A model generated the notes under the pieces. It ran no database searches. It saw only the letters and a program-made list of their open reading frames with translations, and had not been told where the DNA came from. The position numbers and the translations under genes are program-made. 64,000 bases of DNA from UBA1952 sp965246785 (GTDB lineage: Bacteria > Bacteroidota > Bacteroidia > Chitinophagales > Chitinophagaceae), in the NCBI GenBank assembly GCA_965246785.1, contig CBDFFM010000020.1, positions 266,796 to 330,795 on the forward strand, given 5' to 3'. Shown here piece after piece: positions 9,043-18,377 of the stretch. Within the stretch, counting starts at the first letter, position 1. Each line of letters opens with the position of its first letter.

Positions 9043-9549
9043 CTATTGATGCATGGATGGCGAGGGCACTGTTTCTTCCAAATCATATGACTGGCACTGT
9101 GGTCTGTAGGAGCGCTGTTCGCGGACATTTGTAAGCACAGGCGGGCTGCGTAATCCCATTTGTTCGTCTTTGTGCAGGTATATCAGTGCCTCGCCGTATG
9201 CCGCGGGCCGGCAACCTTTTGCCATAAATCCATGTGCCCCGCATTTCAGTACCCTGTCCGCTATATAGGGTTCCGTACCGGAAGAATAGGCCAGTATGGT
9301 AATCTCCGGAAAGGACATACTCAGCCTGCAAGCCGTTTCGTGGCCGTCCATTACCGGCATGTCAATATCCAACAGGCAAGCATCCGGAAGCTGTCGTGAC
9401 CCTTCGAGCTGGCTCAGAAAATCAAGGCCGTTGGCGGCTTCAAAACGCACGGCAATGCCTTGCTGCTCAAAGCTTCTACGGCACAGATAACGGGTTACCG
9501 GACAGTCGTCTATAAGCGCGACACTAAAAGCGGGAGGCATCTTTGGCAT
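9043..9549 (-). CDS. REC-only response regulator
   Basis: This 168-residue protein consists of a receiver domain and a short tail with no DNA-binding or enzymatic output. The phosphorylation pocket is complete: Asp14-Asp15, the acceptor Asp61 in LLDIDMP, the Ser89/Ser90 switch region in ILAYSSG, and Lys111 in GFMAKG. It lies directly downstream of the histidine kinase gene at 9631 but is separated by 81 bp that contain their own palindrome and a -7-like element. A stand-alone receiver next to a kinase often acts as a phosphate sink or an allosteric partner; either role here is inference. Confidence 0.88.
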   Translation of the reverse strand: MPKMPPAFSVALIDDCPVTRYLCRRSFEQQGIAVRFEAANGLDFLSQLEGSRQLPDACLLDIDMPVMDGHETACRLSMSFPEITILAYSSGTEPYIADRVLKCGAHGFMAKGCRPAAYGEALIYLHKDEQMGLRSPPVLTNVREQRSYRPQCQSYDLEETVPSPSMHQ

Positions 9550-9592
9550 ACGAGAGGGTGCACAAAGGTGGCAGAGCCCGAAAGCCTTAAAC

Positions 9593-9608
9593 CCAAGATT
9601 ATTCTTGG
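9593..9608. promoter_or_regulatory. Palindromic site CCAAGA-N4-TCTTGG, copy 1 (REC-only promoter)
   Basis: A perfect 6-bp inverted repeat with a 4-bp A/T spacer lies 44 bp upstream of the REC-only start codon. On the minus strand, 22 bp separate it from CACCTTTG, which matches the Bacteroidota -7 consensus TAnnTTTG at all but its first position. The same arrangement occurs at 12417. It is probably bound by the LuxR-type regulator encoded at 11657-12364, which is inference. Confidence 0.65.
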
Positions 9609-9630
9609 CCTGTTACGGCTTTATTTTCCA

Positions 9631-10431
9631 TTACTGGCCCGGAGCTTGTTGCATTATAGGGAGCACTAGTAAAATACTACACCCTTTACCGGGGGTGGCA
9701 TCAACGTGTAACTGAGCTCCCATGAGGTTAGCCCGGTGCTGCATGTTCCGGAATCCGAGGCCTTCTTTATAGCCACTGGCACTTGCATCAAATCCACTGC
9801 CGTCGTCCGATATCTGCATGCTAAATGCATCGGCGTCGTATTTGAGGGTAATGGCAATCCGGGACGCACGCGCATGTTTAACGCTATTGTGTAGCGCCTC
9901 CTGCGCAATGCGGTACGCGAGCAACTTTTCACTTGCCGTAATGGTTTCATCAAGCCCTTCAATCTGGAGGCTGCAGGCTATGCCACGCATCGAGTCAATG
10001 TATTCGAGTTCCTTGCGCAATACGGCGCTCAGGCCATGCGTGGTAACGTAATCTCCGTTCAGTGAGTAGCTGATGTTACGCAGGTCATTGCCAATCTGCT
10101 CGGCAAGCGTAATGCTTGTTTGCAGCACCTTACTATCCATATGAATGGCGGTATTTTCCTTCAGAGCTTTAATATTCATCTGGAGAAAATCCATTTTCTG
10201 GGAGACGTTGTCATGGATTTCGCGGGATATCTGGTTCATAGAACGTTCCTGCTCTTCCAACCTCGCTGTCATGAGCCCCATGCTATGGTCATAGCGCATC
10301 TTCTCTTTCTCCATACCGAAGAAACGTGTCCTTCGATGATGGTAGAGCATGTAGAAGACAATAAAGAACAGGAACAGCAGAAAGAGAATGGCACCCGCAA
10401 CCAGTACAGGTATGAAGTAGGATTCATTCAT
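9631..10431 (-). CDS. Membrane histidine kinase, HisKA_3 (NarL partner) type
   Basis: The start at 10431 gives MNESYFIPVLVAG followed by one membrane helix (about residues 5-30) and then a coiled linker. The dimerisation/phosphotransfer segment carries His in SREIHDNVSQ, as in kinases that pair with LuxR/NarL regulators. The ATP-binding HATPase domain follows, with an N-box (AQEALHNSVKHA), a G1 box (ISDDGSGFD) and a G2 box (GLGFRNMQHRANLMGA...TPGKGC). It has no sensor domain of its own; sensing may depend on the multi-TM protein and lipoprotein encoded just upstream. Its first 8 bp overlap the end of the multi-TM gene, so translation is probably coupled. Confidence 0.93.
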   Translation of the reverse strand: MNESYFIPVLVAGAILFLLFLFFIVFYMLYHHRRTRFFGMEKEKMRYDHSMGLMTARLEEQERSMNQISREIHDNVSQKMDFLQMNIKALKENTAIHMDSKVLQTSITLAEQIGNDLRNISYSLNGDYVTTHGLSAVLRKELEYIDSMRGIACSLQIEGLDETITASEKLLAYRIAQEALHNSVKHARASRIAITLKYDADAFSMQISDDGSGFDASASGYKEGLGFRNMQHRANLMGAQLHVDATPGKGCSILLVLPIMQQAPGQ

Positions 10432-11077
10432 GGACGGGCACCCATTTGGGGTATTTGACAAACACAACGCACACTATGCCATAGGTAATGATGTTCACCA
10501 TATCAAAGGATGCATCTACAATCCAGCCTGCTGACGGATGGCGGATATACAGGTATTGGTAGAGTGCCCAGTTGCAAAAGGTAACCGACCAGAAAAAGAT
10601 GAAGGCGATGCCAATCCAGAAATGAGGGTTATGCGTCAGCGTTTTCTGAGCTTCCTCAATCATTATCCGTGCGAAGGAGAAGAGCGCAATTGCAATGGTC
10701 AGTATGCCTTCAAAGTAAAGAAAGTAATTGTTGAATTTGTTGAGGGGCTGGAGAAACAGTGTGTTCGCAATGCCTAGTGCAACACCACCGGCTCCTATCC
10801 AATATCCTATGTGCCCAGCGCGAAAAATAGCAATGCTGCTATTGAAGTAAGCGCACACCATTGCCAGTTCTATCCAGCTATAAATGCCATAGACAGCCAT
10901 GTTATTGTGCTGCTGCCTGGCAAATACAAAAGCAAGGCATTCCGCAATAAAGGAGATGCAGTATAGCCAGACAAGAATGCGCAAGGCTGGCTCTACACGC
11001 TGATACCTGTACAGGCCAATGAGGCAGGTACATAACAGCATCAGCAAGTTCGCTAGATAGACGGAGTATTCAGTCAC
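10424..11077 (-). CDS. Multi-TM membrane protein of the signalling cluster
   Basis: The protein is almost entirely hydrophobic, with about six or seven membrane helices (LANLLMLLCTCLIGL, ILVWLYCISFIAECLAFVF, WIGIAFIFFWSVTF, IITYGIVCVVFV). I chose the GTG at 11077 because it follows the upstream stop codon by only a few bases; an ATG at 11137 would overlap the lipoprotein gene by 58 bp. No known enzyme motif is present. Lying between a lipoprotein and a histidine kinase that lacks a sensor domain, it is a good candidate for the membrane sensor or signal transmitter of the kinase. Confidence 0.75.
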   Translation of the reverse strand: MTEYSVYLANLLMLLCTCLIGLYRYQRVEPALRILVWLYCISFIAECLAFVFARQQHNNMAVYGIYSWIELAMVCAYFNSSIAIFRAGHIGYWIGAGGVALGIANTLFLQPLNKFNNYFLYFEGILTIAIALFSFARIMIEEAQKTLTHNPHFWIGIAFIFFWSVTFCNWALYQYLYIRHPSAGWIVDASFDMVNIITYGIVCVVFVKYPKWVPVHE

Positions 11078-11079
11078 GT

Positions 11080-11610
11080 CTAATGAACCAGCAAGTCGTT
11101 TGAGGCCGTGCCTTCCGTTACACAGCTGTACGGACAAGGACGGCTCATGTCTTCTACGCTGTTGCCCCTAAAGTAAACATAGTCCCCGTCGTTATTGAAT
11201 CCGGCAAGAATTACAGTGAGTCCTTTCGGGCTGTACCCGCAGGGCTGGTCCTTGTGGCCGCTGTTAATGTAGCTCAGCCTGTGCGCGAACATAATCTTCA
11301 GATGGGATATATCAGCGCCACTGTCGGAGGTGAGGTATTCGCGCAGGGCATTTGCATCTATGATAAGAGAGTGGAGGTTAGTATCCGCTCCGCCGCCGCT
11401 CTGTACGCTTGCCAGGTAGCTGCCTATCATCTTGTTGGCAGTGTCAATTGAGATAAAGGAAGTGTCTTCTCCGGGTGCCAGCATGCGCATGGAAACGTTT
11501 CCTTTTGTAGAGTCCGAATTGCGCTTTGAAGTACTTGTTCCGGTTTGATTACAGGAAACGGAAATGAGGAGCAGAATGCAAAGGCAGGGCGCGAGAATGG
11601 ATTTGTGCAT
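11080..11610 (-). CDS. Lipoprotein of the signalling cluster
   Basis: This 176-residue protein has a lipobox signal (LCILLLISVSC, Cys20) followed by a Ser/Thr-rich linker. The globular part includes LHSLIIDANALREYLTSDSG, HLKIMFAHRLSYINSG and a cysteine-containing end (SRPCPYSC). It is probably a periplasmic or outer-membrane lipoprotein. Its place between the response regulator and the multi-TM gene suggests a signal-sensing or signal-limiting role. I do not recognise the globular family with certainty. Confidence 0.8.
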   Translation of the reverse strand: MHKSILAPCLCILLLISVSCNQTGTSTSKRNSDSTKGNVSMRMLAPGEDTSFISIDTANKMIGSYLASVQSGGGADTNLHSLIIDANALREYLTSDSGADISHLKIMFAHRLSYINSGHKDQPCGYSPKGLTVILAGFNNDGDYVYFRGNSVEDMSRPCPYSCVTEGTASNDLLVH

Positions 11611-11656
11611 GTGTGTGATTTTGGTGTGTGGTTGTAATTATAAAGGTGTTAGTGTG

Positions 11657-12364
11657 TCAGTGTTTTTTGAGCTTCAGGCTGTGTGCGGTGATATCTATAT
11701 CAAGCGCCACAAGGCCGAACTGGATGGCATACATGACAAGGCTGGAGCGGCTGCCGACGTTAAGTTTCTTAAACAGGCTATTCCGGTACCAGTCCACGCT
11801 GTGCAGAGTCGTGTTGAGCTTTTGCGCAATCTGGTCGTAACTGAGGTCGCTACAGCAATACTTAAGCAGGGCAATTTCCTTCTCTGAAAACTCGGGCAAC
11901 TTGACCTCGTTGTTCTTTACCGAACGGTAAAACTTGTAAGTCGGCACATCCGGACTGTAGATGCCATTTTCGTGGATGGATCTTATTGCCGCTTCCAGTT
12001 CTTTTGGCGAGCAGTTTTTTTGCAGGTACCCCTCGGCCCCTGCCCGTATCATCCGGGCAAGGTAATAGTCCGTACTATGGCCGGTGAGCACAAGCACCCG
12101 GACATGCGGCCACCAGGCTTTTATCTGAATGAGCGCTTCAAGGCCGTTCAGCACTGGCATAAAAATATCCAAGATGCAGATATCAGGCAGTTCGGTGGCT
12201 TGCTTCATCTGTTCGATGAGCTCACTGCCATCATTTGCTTCCAAAATGACATGACATCCCTCAAACGTGTTGATATAACCGATAATGCCTTTACGAACCA
12301 TTTCGTGGTCATCGGCATATCCTACCCTGATAGCGTTGAGGTAGTGAGCTTTAGCTGAATCCAA
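11657..12364 (-). CDS. LuxR/NarL-family response regulator
   Basis: This 235-residue protein has an N-terminal receiver domain with the acidic pair in YADDHEMVRKG, the acceptor Asp in CILDIFMP, the Thr in VLVLTGHS and the Lys in YLQKNCSPKE. The C-terminal LuxR-type HTH (about 155-215) reads FSEKEIALLKYCCSDLSYDQ, then TTLHSVDWYRNSLFKKL. It starts the operon regulator, lipoprotein, multi-TM protein, kinase. A palindrome 53 bp upstream of its ATG recurs at two other promoters in this window, which suggests autoregulation and control of the Rhs operon. Confidence 0.94.
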   Translation of the reverse strand: MDSAKAHYLNAIRVGYADDHEMVRKGIIGYINTFEGCHVILEANDGSELIEQMKQATELPDICILDIFMPVLNGLEALIQIKAWWPHVRVLVLTGHSTDYYLARMIRAGAEGYLQKNCSPKELEAAIRSIHENGIYSPDVPTYKFYRSVKNNEVKLPEFSEKEIALLKYCCSDLSYDQIAQKLNTTLHSVDWYRNSLFKKLNVGSRSSLVMYAIQFGLVALDIDITAHSLKLKKH

Positions 12365-12416
12365 GGGTGCTTGTTGAGGTTGTGGGCGAATATAATCCGC
12401 CCAATACCGTCATTTT

Positions 12417-12432
12417 CCAAGATTTATCTTGG
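12417..12432. promoter_or_regulatory. Palindromic site CCAAGA-N4-TCTTGG, copy 2 (regulator promoter)
   Basis: A perfect inverted repeat lies 53 bp upstream of the response-regulator ATG. On the minus strand exactly 22 bp separate it from TATATTCG, a close match to the -7 element TAnnTTTG, so it falls at the -33 region. The spacing is identical to that of copy 1. Confidence 0.65.
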
Positions 12433-12695
12433 GAAATGAGTTGTGTCATGACATGAATGCCTCATTCTTACCGCTTGCTCAAAGCGTGCAAAGGCTGGCC
12501 CTCCCGTTTGGGGGTACTGTGTTCGATTATTAAAGAGTAATAGTAAGAATACCAGCTATCACAGCGTAGTTATTGTTGACTGCATTCCTATAGATATCAA
12601 TGATTTGAAAGCGGTGTGAGATACTTATCCGTAGACATGTACCGATGCTTATCAAACTAGTAATTTTTTGTATATAGAGCTTGGTAGTTCAAAGC
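12433..12695. other. Intergenic DNA between the NTPase cassette and the regulator promoter
   Basis: I see no coding frame here. The sequence becomes clearly AT-richer towards 12695, marking the edge of the AT-rich cassette that begins there. Confidence 0.5.
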
Positions 12696-13886
12696 CTATG
12701 CAAAATAAGTTTCAAATTTGTAAAGATGGTGATCGGAAAGCTTTTGATTCAGTCTTGCAATTCTGGAGCGGATATTACCAGTGTTCATCTGATACCTCTC
12801 GATAGCGAGTGAATAGTGTAATACGCTGTCATCAAAGTCATCATCGAGATAATATAGCTGCCGAATCAGATCTTTGTAATCTAAGCCTTCATGGTGTACT
12901 TCAATTGCCTTATGATACTCTCTGATTGCCATTTCATAGTGGAGCCAAGGTGTAATATAATTCAGGTCACTTGTTTCCAAAATTTCCATCATCATTCTAT
13001 CAAACCCAATCCTCTCTTCCAGGTTTAAGGATCTTTTAATGAGGAGATACCACTCGCACCAGAATCCCATACGCTCATGAATCTGCGCAAGCGAACTGTG
13101 GGTTGTATTGATATAATTTATCCCGGCTATCTTAAAATACTGAAGCATTTTTGCATAACAGTAAATGGAGTCTACACAGAGATTATGAATCTCATTCGTA
13201 ATTATGAGACCATTGAGGTCTGTTAGACCCAGACGTGATTGCTCTTTAATAGCCAAAAGCAGCTCTTTTCCAATCAGCAGTTCAATATCAAAATAATTTC
13301 TTCTTGCCTTCAATCCTAACTCTTTGATGTATAGATTCATCGTAGTTATCACTCGACTTGAATCACATAACTGATCAATTTCCGGCAGCAAGTCATTCAT
13401 GTTAATCTGTAGACTTAGGTAAAGTGTAGACACTAGCAACTCTCTAGCTTCTGTTCCGGCAGATGTATTGCGATAAATAAATGAACGCTCACTGCTTTGC
13501 TGTTCAACATACTCCAATGGCCTATCCAATATGTTTCTTATTGTATTATATTCCGCGCGGTTTGCGTGCTCGTACAACCTGTACGATGCCTTTAGTGCCT
13601 TTGGAATAATTTTGACTCTAATAACTTCGAATAGCTGCGCCAGTTCAGCAGGCGTATACAAGTCGTTACTGATAAAATGGCTGAATGCCTGCACTGTCTT
13701 CAGCAGCTGCATGTAGTAACGCGTATTGTTACCTAAATGCATAAAAACCGAAGCGCTTGCGAAGTATAGCAATAGGGCTTTATTAAGATTCTGGCCGTTA
13801 TGAAAAAGCATCTTAATATCCCAGTTACTATCACCAAATAGCCCCTCTAAATAATCAATGTCAATCCTATGCTCTTTGTTTGACAT
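12696..13886 (-). CDS. Helical partner protein of the membrane NTPase
   Basis: With the ATG at 13886 the protein has 396 residues (MSNKEHRIDIDYLEG...) and overlaps the end of the NTPase gene by 20 bp, so the two are almost certainly co-translated. It is all helical, without signal peptide or membrane segment. Its C-terminal third (RQLYYLDDDFDDSVLHYSLA...) has the look of degenerate TPR-like helical pairs, as does the C-terminus of the NTPase. I do not recognise the family. An adaptor, effector or regulator of the NTPase is the likely role. Composition is AT-rich, like the NTPase gene and unlike the genes on either side. Confidence 0.75.
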   Translation of the reverse strand: MSNKEHRIDIDYLEGLFGDSNWDIKMLFHNGQNLNKALLLYFASASVFMHLGNNTRYYMQLLKTVQAFSHFISNDLYTPAELAQLFEVIRVKIIPKALKASYRLYEHANRAEYNTIRNILDRPLEYVEQQSSERSFIYRNTSAGTEARELLVSTLYLSLQINMNDLLPEIDQLCDSSRVITTMNLYIKELGLKARRNYFDIELLIGKELLLAIKEQSRLGLTDLNGLIITNEIHNLCVDSIYCYAKMLQYFKIAGINYINTTHSSLAQIHERMGFWCEWYLLIKRSLNLEERIGFDRMMMEILETSDLNYITPWLHYEMAIREYHKAIEVHHEGLDYKDLIRQLYYLDDDFDDSVLHYSLAIERYQMNTGNIRSRIARLNQKLSDHHLYKFETYFA

Positions 13887-16800
13887 ACTGATAAGACAGT
13901 TTTGCCACGTCAGACATACCTGAGGCGCATGCATCTAAATAGTTGTATGTAGCATTATTGAAATGCTGCCTGTATTCGACAATAATATGTTGATTAATCT
14001 TGGTTAATACCCAATGTTCCTGTTCCTCTATGGAAGCGCCTTCCCGCGGCTCTTCGTTTAGCCCACGGGCTAAATTTTCATACAGGCTATACATATACCG
14101 CCTATAAGCATCATCTGGAATCCGGAAGTCTTTGGGCGGAAGAGGACTTTCAAGGTCATTTAATTTGTTGCAATTATCCTTAAGTAAACCATTCTTGTAA
14201 TAGAGTACATCGGCCGTCTTGTTGTAATATTCAACTCCAACCGCATACTTTTCGTGATACTTTACTGAACGAAATATGAATTTAAATTCCTCATCTGCAC
14301 GATCCATATCAATCTGGGTTATTCCGGTAATGCTATGTTTTTCTAGTACTTGTAATTTAGCTATGATTGGTTGAAAGAATAACCTTAATCCTTCCTGTAG
14401 GGATATATTCTGATATATTTCGGCCTTGTCGGTGGAAAACCATTCATCTCTGAGGGTTTTATCAAAGAAATCTTCCTCAAAACCAACAAACGAATCCATT
14501 TCTTGCCAACTCATTATCTTGCCTTTATTTGGTTTTATGCCTTCTTTTTTATTTATATCAAAATGCCTACCAATAATTCGGATGGTTTCTCGCGGGCTGT
14601 TTTTTGTACCAAACTTCTCCTTATCCATCCAATGAATGATGGCAGATTTATGTTCATTTATATTGTTCTGTAATAATGTGGGAACTCCGGGCTGTTTGAT
14701 AATTAGGTCATAGTGGCGGTCTAAGAAATTTTGTAGTTCAGGTTTATTCACAAAGAACACCTCTAAATCAATGCTATTTAGATCAATGTCTCTTATTCTG
14801 ACGACCATAGTCGACAGCTGACTATATACCATAAAAGCTGATTCATAGGTCTTCTTATGCTCAAAAACCAACCCTAGTTTAAGCATATTCCGCATCAAGA
14901 GTACAAAATTGTATGGGGTTGACTGGTCCTTTTCTTGGTTCCGTATTATCTGAATTGCCTCCATATAGTGGATTATGGCATCATCATACTCTTGATCATA
15001 ATAATGAAGGTCACCAAGTATCATTTGAACAAATGAAATACTATGAACATGCTTTCCATTCTTATAATATTCGGCGCCATAGCTATTTTTCAACTCCAAC
15101 AATCGCTTGCGATAATATCGCTTTACCTCCAATGATTCATCTAAAGTAAAATTGAAAGCAGCCGATTCCAGTTCTGATATTTTAGATACAAACTGAATTT
15201 CTGCAGAAAGTTTCTTATTAAATTTATACTCGTGCAGCCCGCTGAGAATATGACGTATGTGGTTTTTTGAAAGAAAGCTGATCAGGCCTGTTATAAATTC
15301 ACGCAGTTCCGGGTCTTTATTAATCGCAATAATTTCAGGAGTTAATTCCAGATTTCGCCAGGAAAATCCATAGCTATGGAACTTATAAAGATGATCCATC
15401 AGATAGGTTGTTGATACCAGCAACTTATCGCCTAGCTCGTGAAAGTGATGGCTGACCGTCATAAGAAAAGGGGTAAACAGATAAGTGGTAAGGCCACATT
15501 TATACTGTTCGTCAGGCCCGAAATATAGGTATGGCTCGGACAAGTGCTCACCACGCACAATATTTGTAGACTTCCGTAAATCTGAATCTAGTGGAAAACG
15601 AACGAAATCTTCAAATATAGAGGCTACTTTCTTGGGCGAACCATTACTCCGATAAACCAGATATGTAATGAAGTTATGAATGGTAATAATAATCTTCGCT
15701 CGAAGATTATTACTTATTTTTTTGCCGTTAATTGTGCATTCATTTTCTAGGAACTCATTATATGCATTCAAATTAACGGGCTTCGGAACAAAATACTCGG
15801 ACGGTATTAAGAATTGGCATACGTATTGTTCAGTAAGTTCCATAACATTTGAAGTCTTGCCTTCATCCCAGTCTGTGTAAAAGCTCTCAACATAAACGAC
15901 ATCGTGAAAGATGCTACCAATAGAGGAATCCCGGTCAGAGACATCGGCTAATGAGGCATCATACATCTCCCGTCCAGCAATAAATATAAATTTAGCTTTA
16001 GCAGTATTCAGGAAGAATTTTAAATTAGCTAGAATCCTTGCAATGACCTGCTGCCGCGCTCTCATCCCCTCCACTTTGGCGCTGTTATCGTCTATAATAT
16101 CCTCCTTAAGCTTATCATTAAGAATGCTGTTGGCCAGCGGTTCTATTTTGTCCAATTCATCAAATACATATATAAATTTCGGCTTAACGAAAAGGCCTGG
16201 AATGTTTTCTAACTGATCAAAGAAATTAATGAGTCTATTCTCAATGTCTTTTGCATCTAGTTTTGGTTGCTGTTGCTGCTTTCCGAATGAAAAGCCACCA
16301 AATGATTTTATTAGAAAGTTTCGCTCATATGTTTGAGTGATATTAGCATCAATATTCACAGCAATGCGTTTTAGAAGACATATAGAGCTGTAATTTGTTT
16401 TAATACCAAACACGGGTAATACCCGAATGGCAATTCGGTATATAATATAATACATTATTAACAGCATTATATTTAGATAGTCAAGCCGTTTGGGTATTAA
16501 GCTATCCCAGTGAATGAACCCGAGGGTATCACTAAGAAAAAAAACCAAGCTTTTACTTAGCCATTCATAGGATGCAGCCATAAAATGGTCTACAATTATG
16601 CAGCTACCTCTAAATACCTTTTTTGATGCCTTTATCTCTTGAGTAACCTCTTTTATGTATATTTTATCCGGAATAACGTTAGTAGCGCTATCACTTGCGA
16701 CATACCGAGCTTCACGTATTTTCCCATCAATCGTGATAAGCGATTCACCTCCTGTTGGGATAGGGGGAAGATCTTTCTTGCCATTATTTAGTTTTGAATA

Positions 16801-18177
16801 CAATTCCTCTGTATCAGAAATTTTTTTCTTTAGCGTGATGACTTGACTCGGAAAATAATTAAGAATGCCCGACTTATTTCGAATTTCATAAAGCATGCCC
16901 AAGGACGAATCATTATTTGAAAGACATACCGTAATAGTGCTCAACCCAATTACAATAATAGTAGTCCATATGAATTTTTTGAAAGACCAAAGGGAATAAT
17001 ACCATTTCTTATACCTTGTAAGCGTGGCATTGGTCAAAAGTCTGAGCACATCCAACTCTTTCAGGTCATCCTGTCCCAGATTAATTTGAACTGTACAATA
17101 GTCACCGTAATTATAGATCTGTCTTATACGGTTTCGAACTCCACGTTCCCCGGTTTTAATTCCCTTTTCGACAACACCTTTTTGCAATAAGCCGTTCATT
17201 TTTATTATTGTAACAATGCATATTAAAATGAATAATGGTGGCCCAAATACAGCTATGGTTTTTGCTTGCCAGAAGTGGCTGCTTAATAGTAGAAGCGCGC
17301 AAATAATTACTGGTGCCATGCACCTTCTGAAATGATAATTATTTCGTGCATGCCTGCGATGGAAAATTCTTCTATCAGAGGACACGTGCATTGTGAAATA
17401 TATCTTATCAATAATATTATTCGCATACCATAATATAAAATGTGCGATAATGAAGTTCTTTGTTAGATACGTCAGGGGGACACGTAGATTATCTGGGTAT
17501 CGATGATAGCTAAGTAGAAAATGGATATCTTCTAGCATATTTGTTGCAATATATATAAGTATATTTCCTAATATTATATGCAAAAAATTGGTCAGGCTAT
17601 TTACTTTCTCCTCATTTCTATAAATATTGAAGCTGTCTACCAATGAATTCATAAACCTGCGAAATCGCTTGTGCTGAACAGGCATGATATTGGCATCCGA
17701 TGAAAACCGGTCTCTACTTTCTGTAAGAAAATATCCTATAGGATATATGAGTGCAATTGGGATAGCATATTTATAAGAAATTAGCACTCCTATAGAATAA
17801 GCATGTACACCCATGTATTCATAAATACTTAGCACATAATATGAGAATGGTAATAAGTACCACATGCAAGCCAGAAATAACCAGGCACGAAGTATCTGTG
17901 CAAAATTTTGTTGATTAGGTCCTCCTTGAATTCTTCTTAATGTCTTATTTATAAGTGATGTTTTGCCCATTCCCCTGAAGCCTGTCACCAAATAAGCACC
18001 GGATCGATTATCTCCGTTCGTGAGCAGATTTTCTAGTTTTCTCACGGTATTTTCGCGACCGATAAACTTATCATGGTTTCTGTCCTTTACAGACGTATTA
18101 TGAGAAAATGAAAACCTATAAAGCTCTATCCAGAGTTCCTTCATCTTTGAAGAGTTTCCGGGAATATTAAATTTCAT
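13867..18177 (-). CDS. Membrane-inserted P-loop NTPase, 1436 aa
   Basis: The N-terminus has the FIGRE box of AAA/STAND-type ATPases (residues 38-42) and a Walker A motif, GFRGMGKTS (66-74). Some 590 residues then intervene, with several hydrophobic segments (about 98-152, 197-213, 286-330, 402-420, 565-590), before Walker B, FIYVFDELD (668-676), and a sensor strand, FIFIAGREM (730-738). Membrane segments inserted inside a P-loop domain are known from KAP-family NTPases; whether this is a KAP member is inference. After the ATPase come long helical repeats, including TPR-like pairs (IHYMEAIQII...AFMVYSQLST). The partner gene overlaps the 3' end. AT-rich composition suggests transfer. A role in phage defence is possible but unproven. 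Confidence 0.85.
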   Translation of the reverse strand: MKFNIPGNSSKMKELWIELYRFSFSHNTSVKDRNHDKFIGRENTVRKLENLLTNGDNRSGAYLVTGFRGMGKTSLINKTLRRIQGGPNQQNFAQILRAWLFLACMWYLLPFSYYVLSIYEYMGVHAYSIGVLISYKYAIPIALIYPIGYFLTESRDRFSSDANIMPVQHKRFRRFMNSLVDSFNIYRNEEKVNSLTNFLHIILGNILIYIATNMLEDIHFLLSYHRYPDNLRVPLTYLTKNFIIAHFILWYANNIIDKIYFTMHVSSDRRIFHRRHARNNYHFRRCMAPVIICALLLLSSHFWQAKTIAVFGPPLFILICIVTIIKMNGLLQKGVVEKGIKTGERGVRNRIRQIYNYGDYCTVQINLGQDDLKELDVLRLLTNATLTRYKKWYYSLWSFKKFIWTTIIVIGLSTITVCLSNNDSSLGMLYEIRNKSGILNYFPSQVITLKKKISDTEELYSKLNNGKKDLPPIPTGGESLITIDGKIREARYVASDSATNVIPDKIYIKEVTQEIKASKKVFRGSCIIVDHFMAASYEWLSKSLVFFLSDTLGFIHWDSLIPKRLDYLNIMLLIMYYIIYRIAIRVLPVFGIKTNYSSICLLKRIAVNIDANITQTYERNFLIKSFGGFSFGKQQQQPKLDAKDIENRLINFFDQLENIPGLFVKPKFIYVFDELDKIEPLANSILNDKLKEDIIDDNSAKVEGMRARQQVIARILANLKFFLNTAKAKFIFIAGREMYDASLADVSDRDSSIGSIFHDVVYVESFYTDWDEGKTSNVMELTEQYVCQFLIPSEYFVPKPVNLNAYNEFLENECTINGKKISNNLRAKIIITIHNFITYLVYRSNGSPKKVASIFEDFVRFPLDSDLRKSTNIVRGEHLSEPYLYFGPDEQYKCGLTTYLFTPFLMTVSHHFHELGDKLLVSTTYLMDHLYKFHSYGFSWRNLELTPEIIAINKDPELREFITGLISFLSKNHIRHILSGLHEYKFNKKLSAEIQFVSKISELESAAFNFTLDESLEVKRYYRKRLLELKNSYGAEYYKNGKHVHSISFVQMILGDLHYYDQEYDDAIIHYMEAIQIIRNQEKDQSTPYNFVLLMRNMLKLGLVFEHKKTYESAFMVYSQLSTMVVRIRDIDLNSIDLEVFFVNKPELQNFLDRHYDLIIKQPGVPTLLQNNINEHKSAIIHWMDKEKFGTKNSPRETIRIIGRHFDINKKEGIKPNKGKIMSWQEMDSFVGFEEDFFDKTLRDEWFSTDKAEIYQNISLQEGLRLFFQPIIAKLQVLEKHSITGITQIDMDRADEEFKFIFRSVKYHEKYAVGVEYYNKTADVLYYKNGLLKDNCNKLNDLESPLPPKDFRIPDDAYRRYMYSLYENLARGLNEEPREGASIEEQEHWVLTKINQHIIVEYRQHFNNATYNYLDACASGMSDVAKLSYQYVKQRA

Positions 18178-18325
18178 TGATTTTATTTTCGTTTACTGAT
18201 GGAACTGAAATTGGATGTTAACCCAATGTAATAGTACTGTTGTCATGAGTGATAAATTCCAAGTTTATTCTTGTACTATTAAATACTACATCTTGTAATT
18301 GATTATGTTTATTTTATGCCCACAT

Positions 18326-18356
18326 GCTAAAAAATGCCGCAGTAAATGCGGCATTT
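18326..18356 (-). terminator. Intrinsic terminator of the 18378-18677 gene
   Basis: A 10-bp stem, AAATGCCGCA/TGCGGCATTT, is followed on the minus strand by TTTTTTAG. It lies 22 bp beyond the stop codon of the small membrane protein gene. Confidence 0.85.
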
Positions 18357-18377
18357 AATTCTGAGGTGACTATACAG

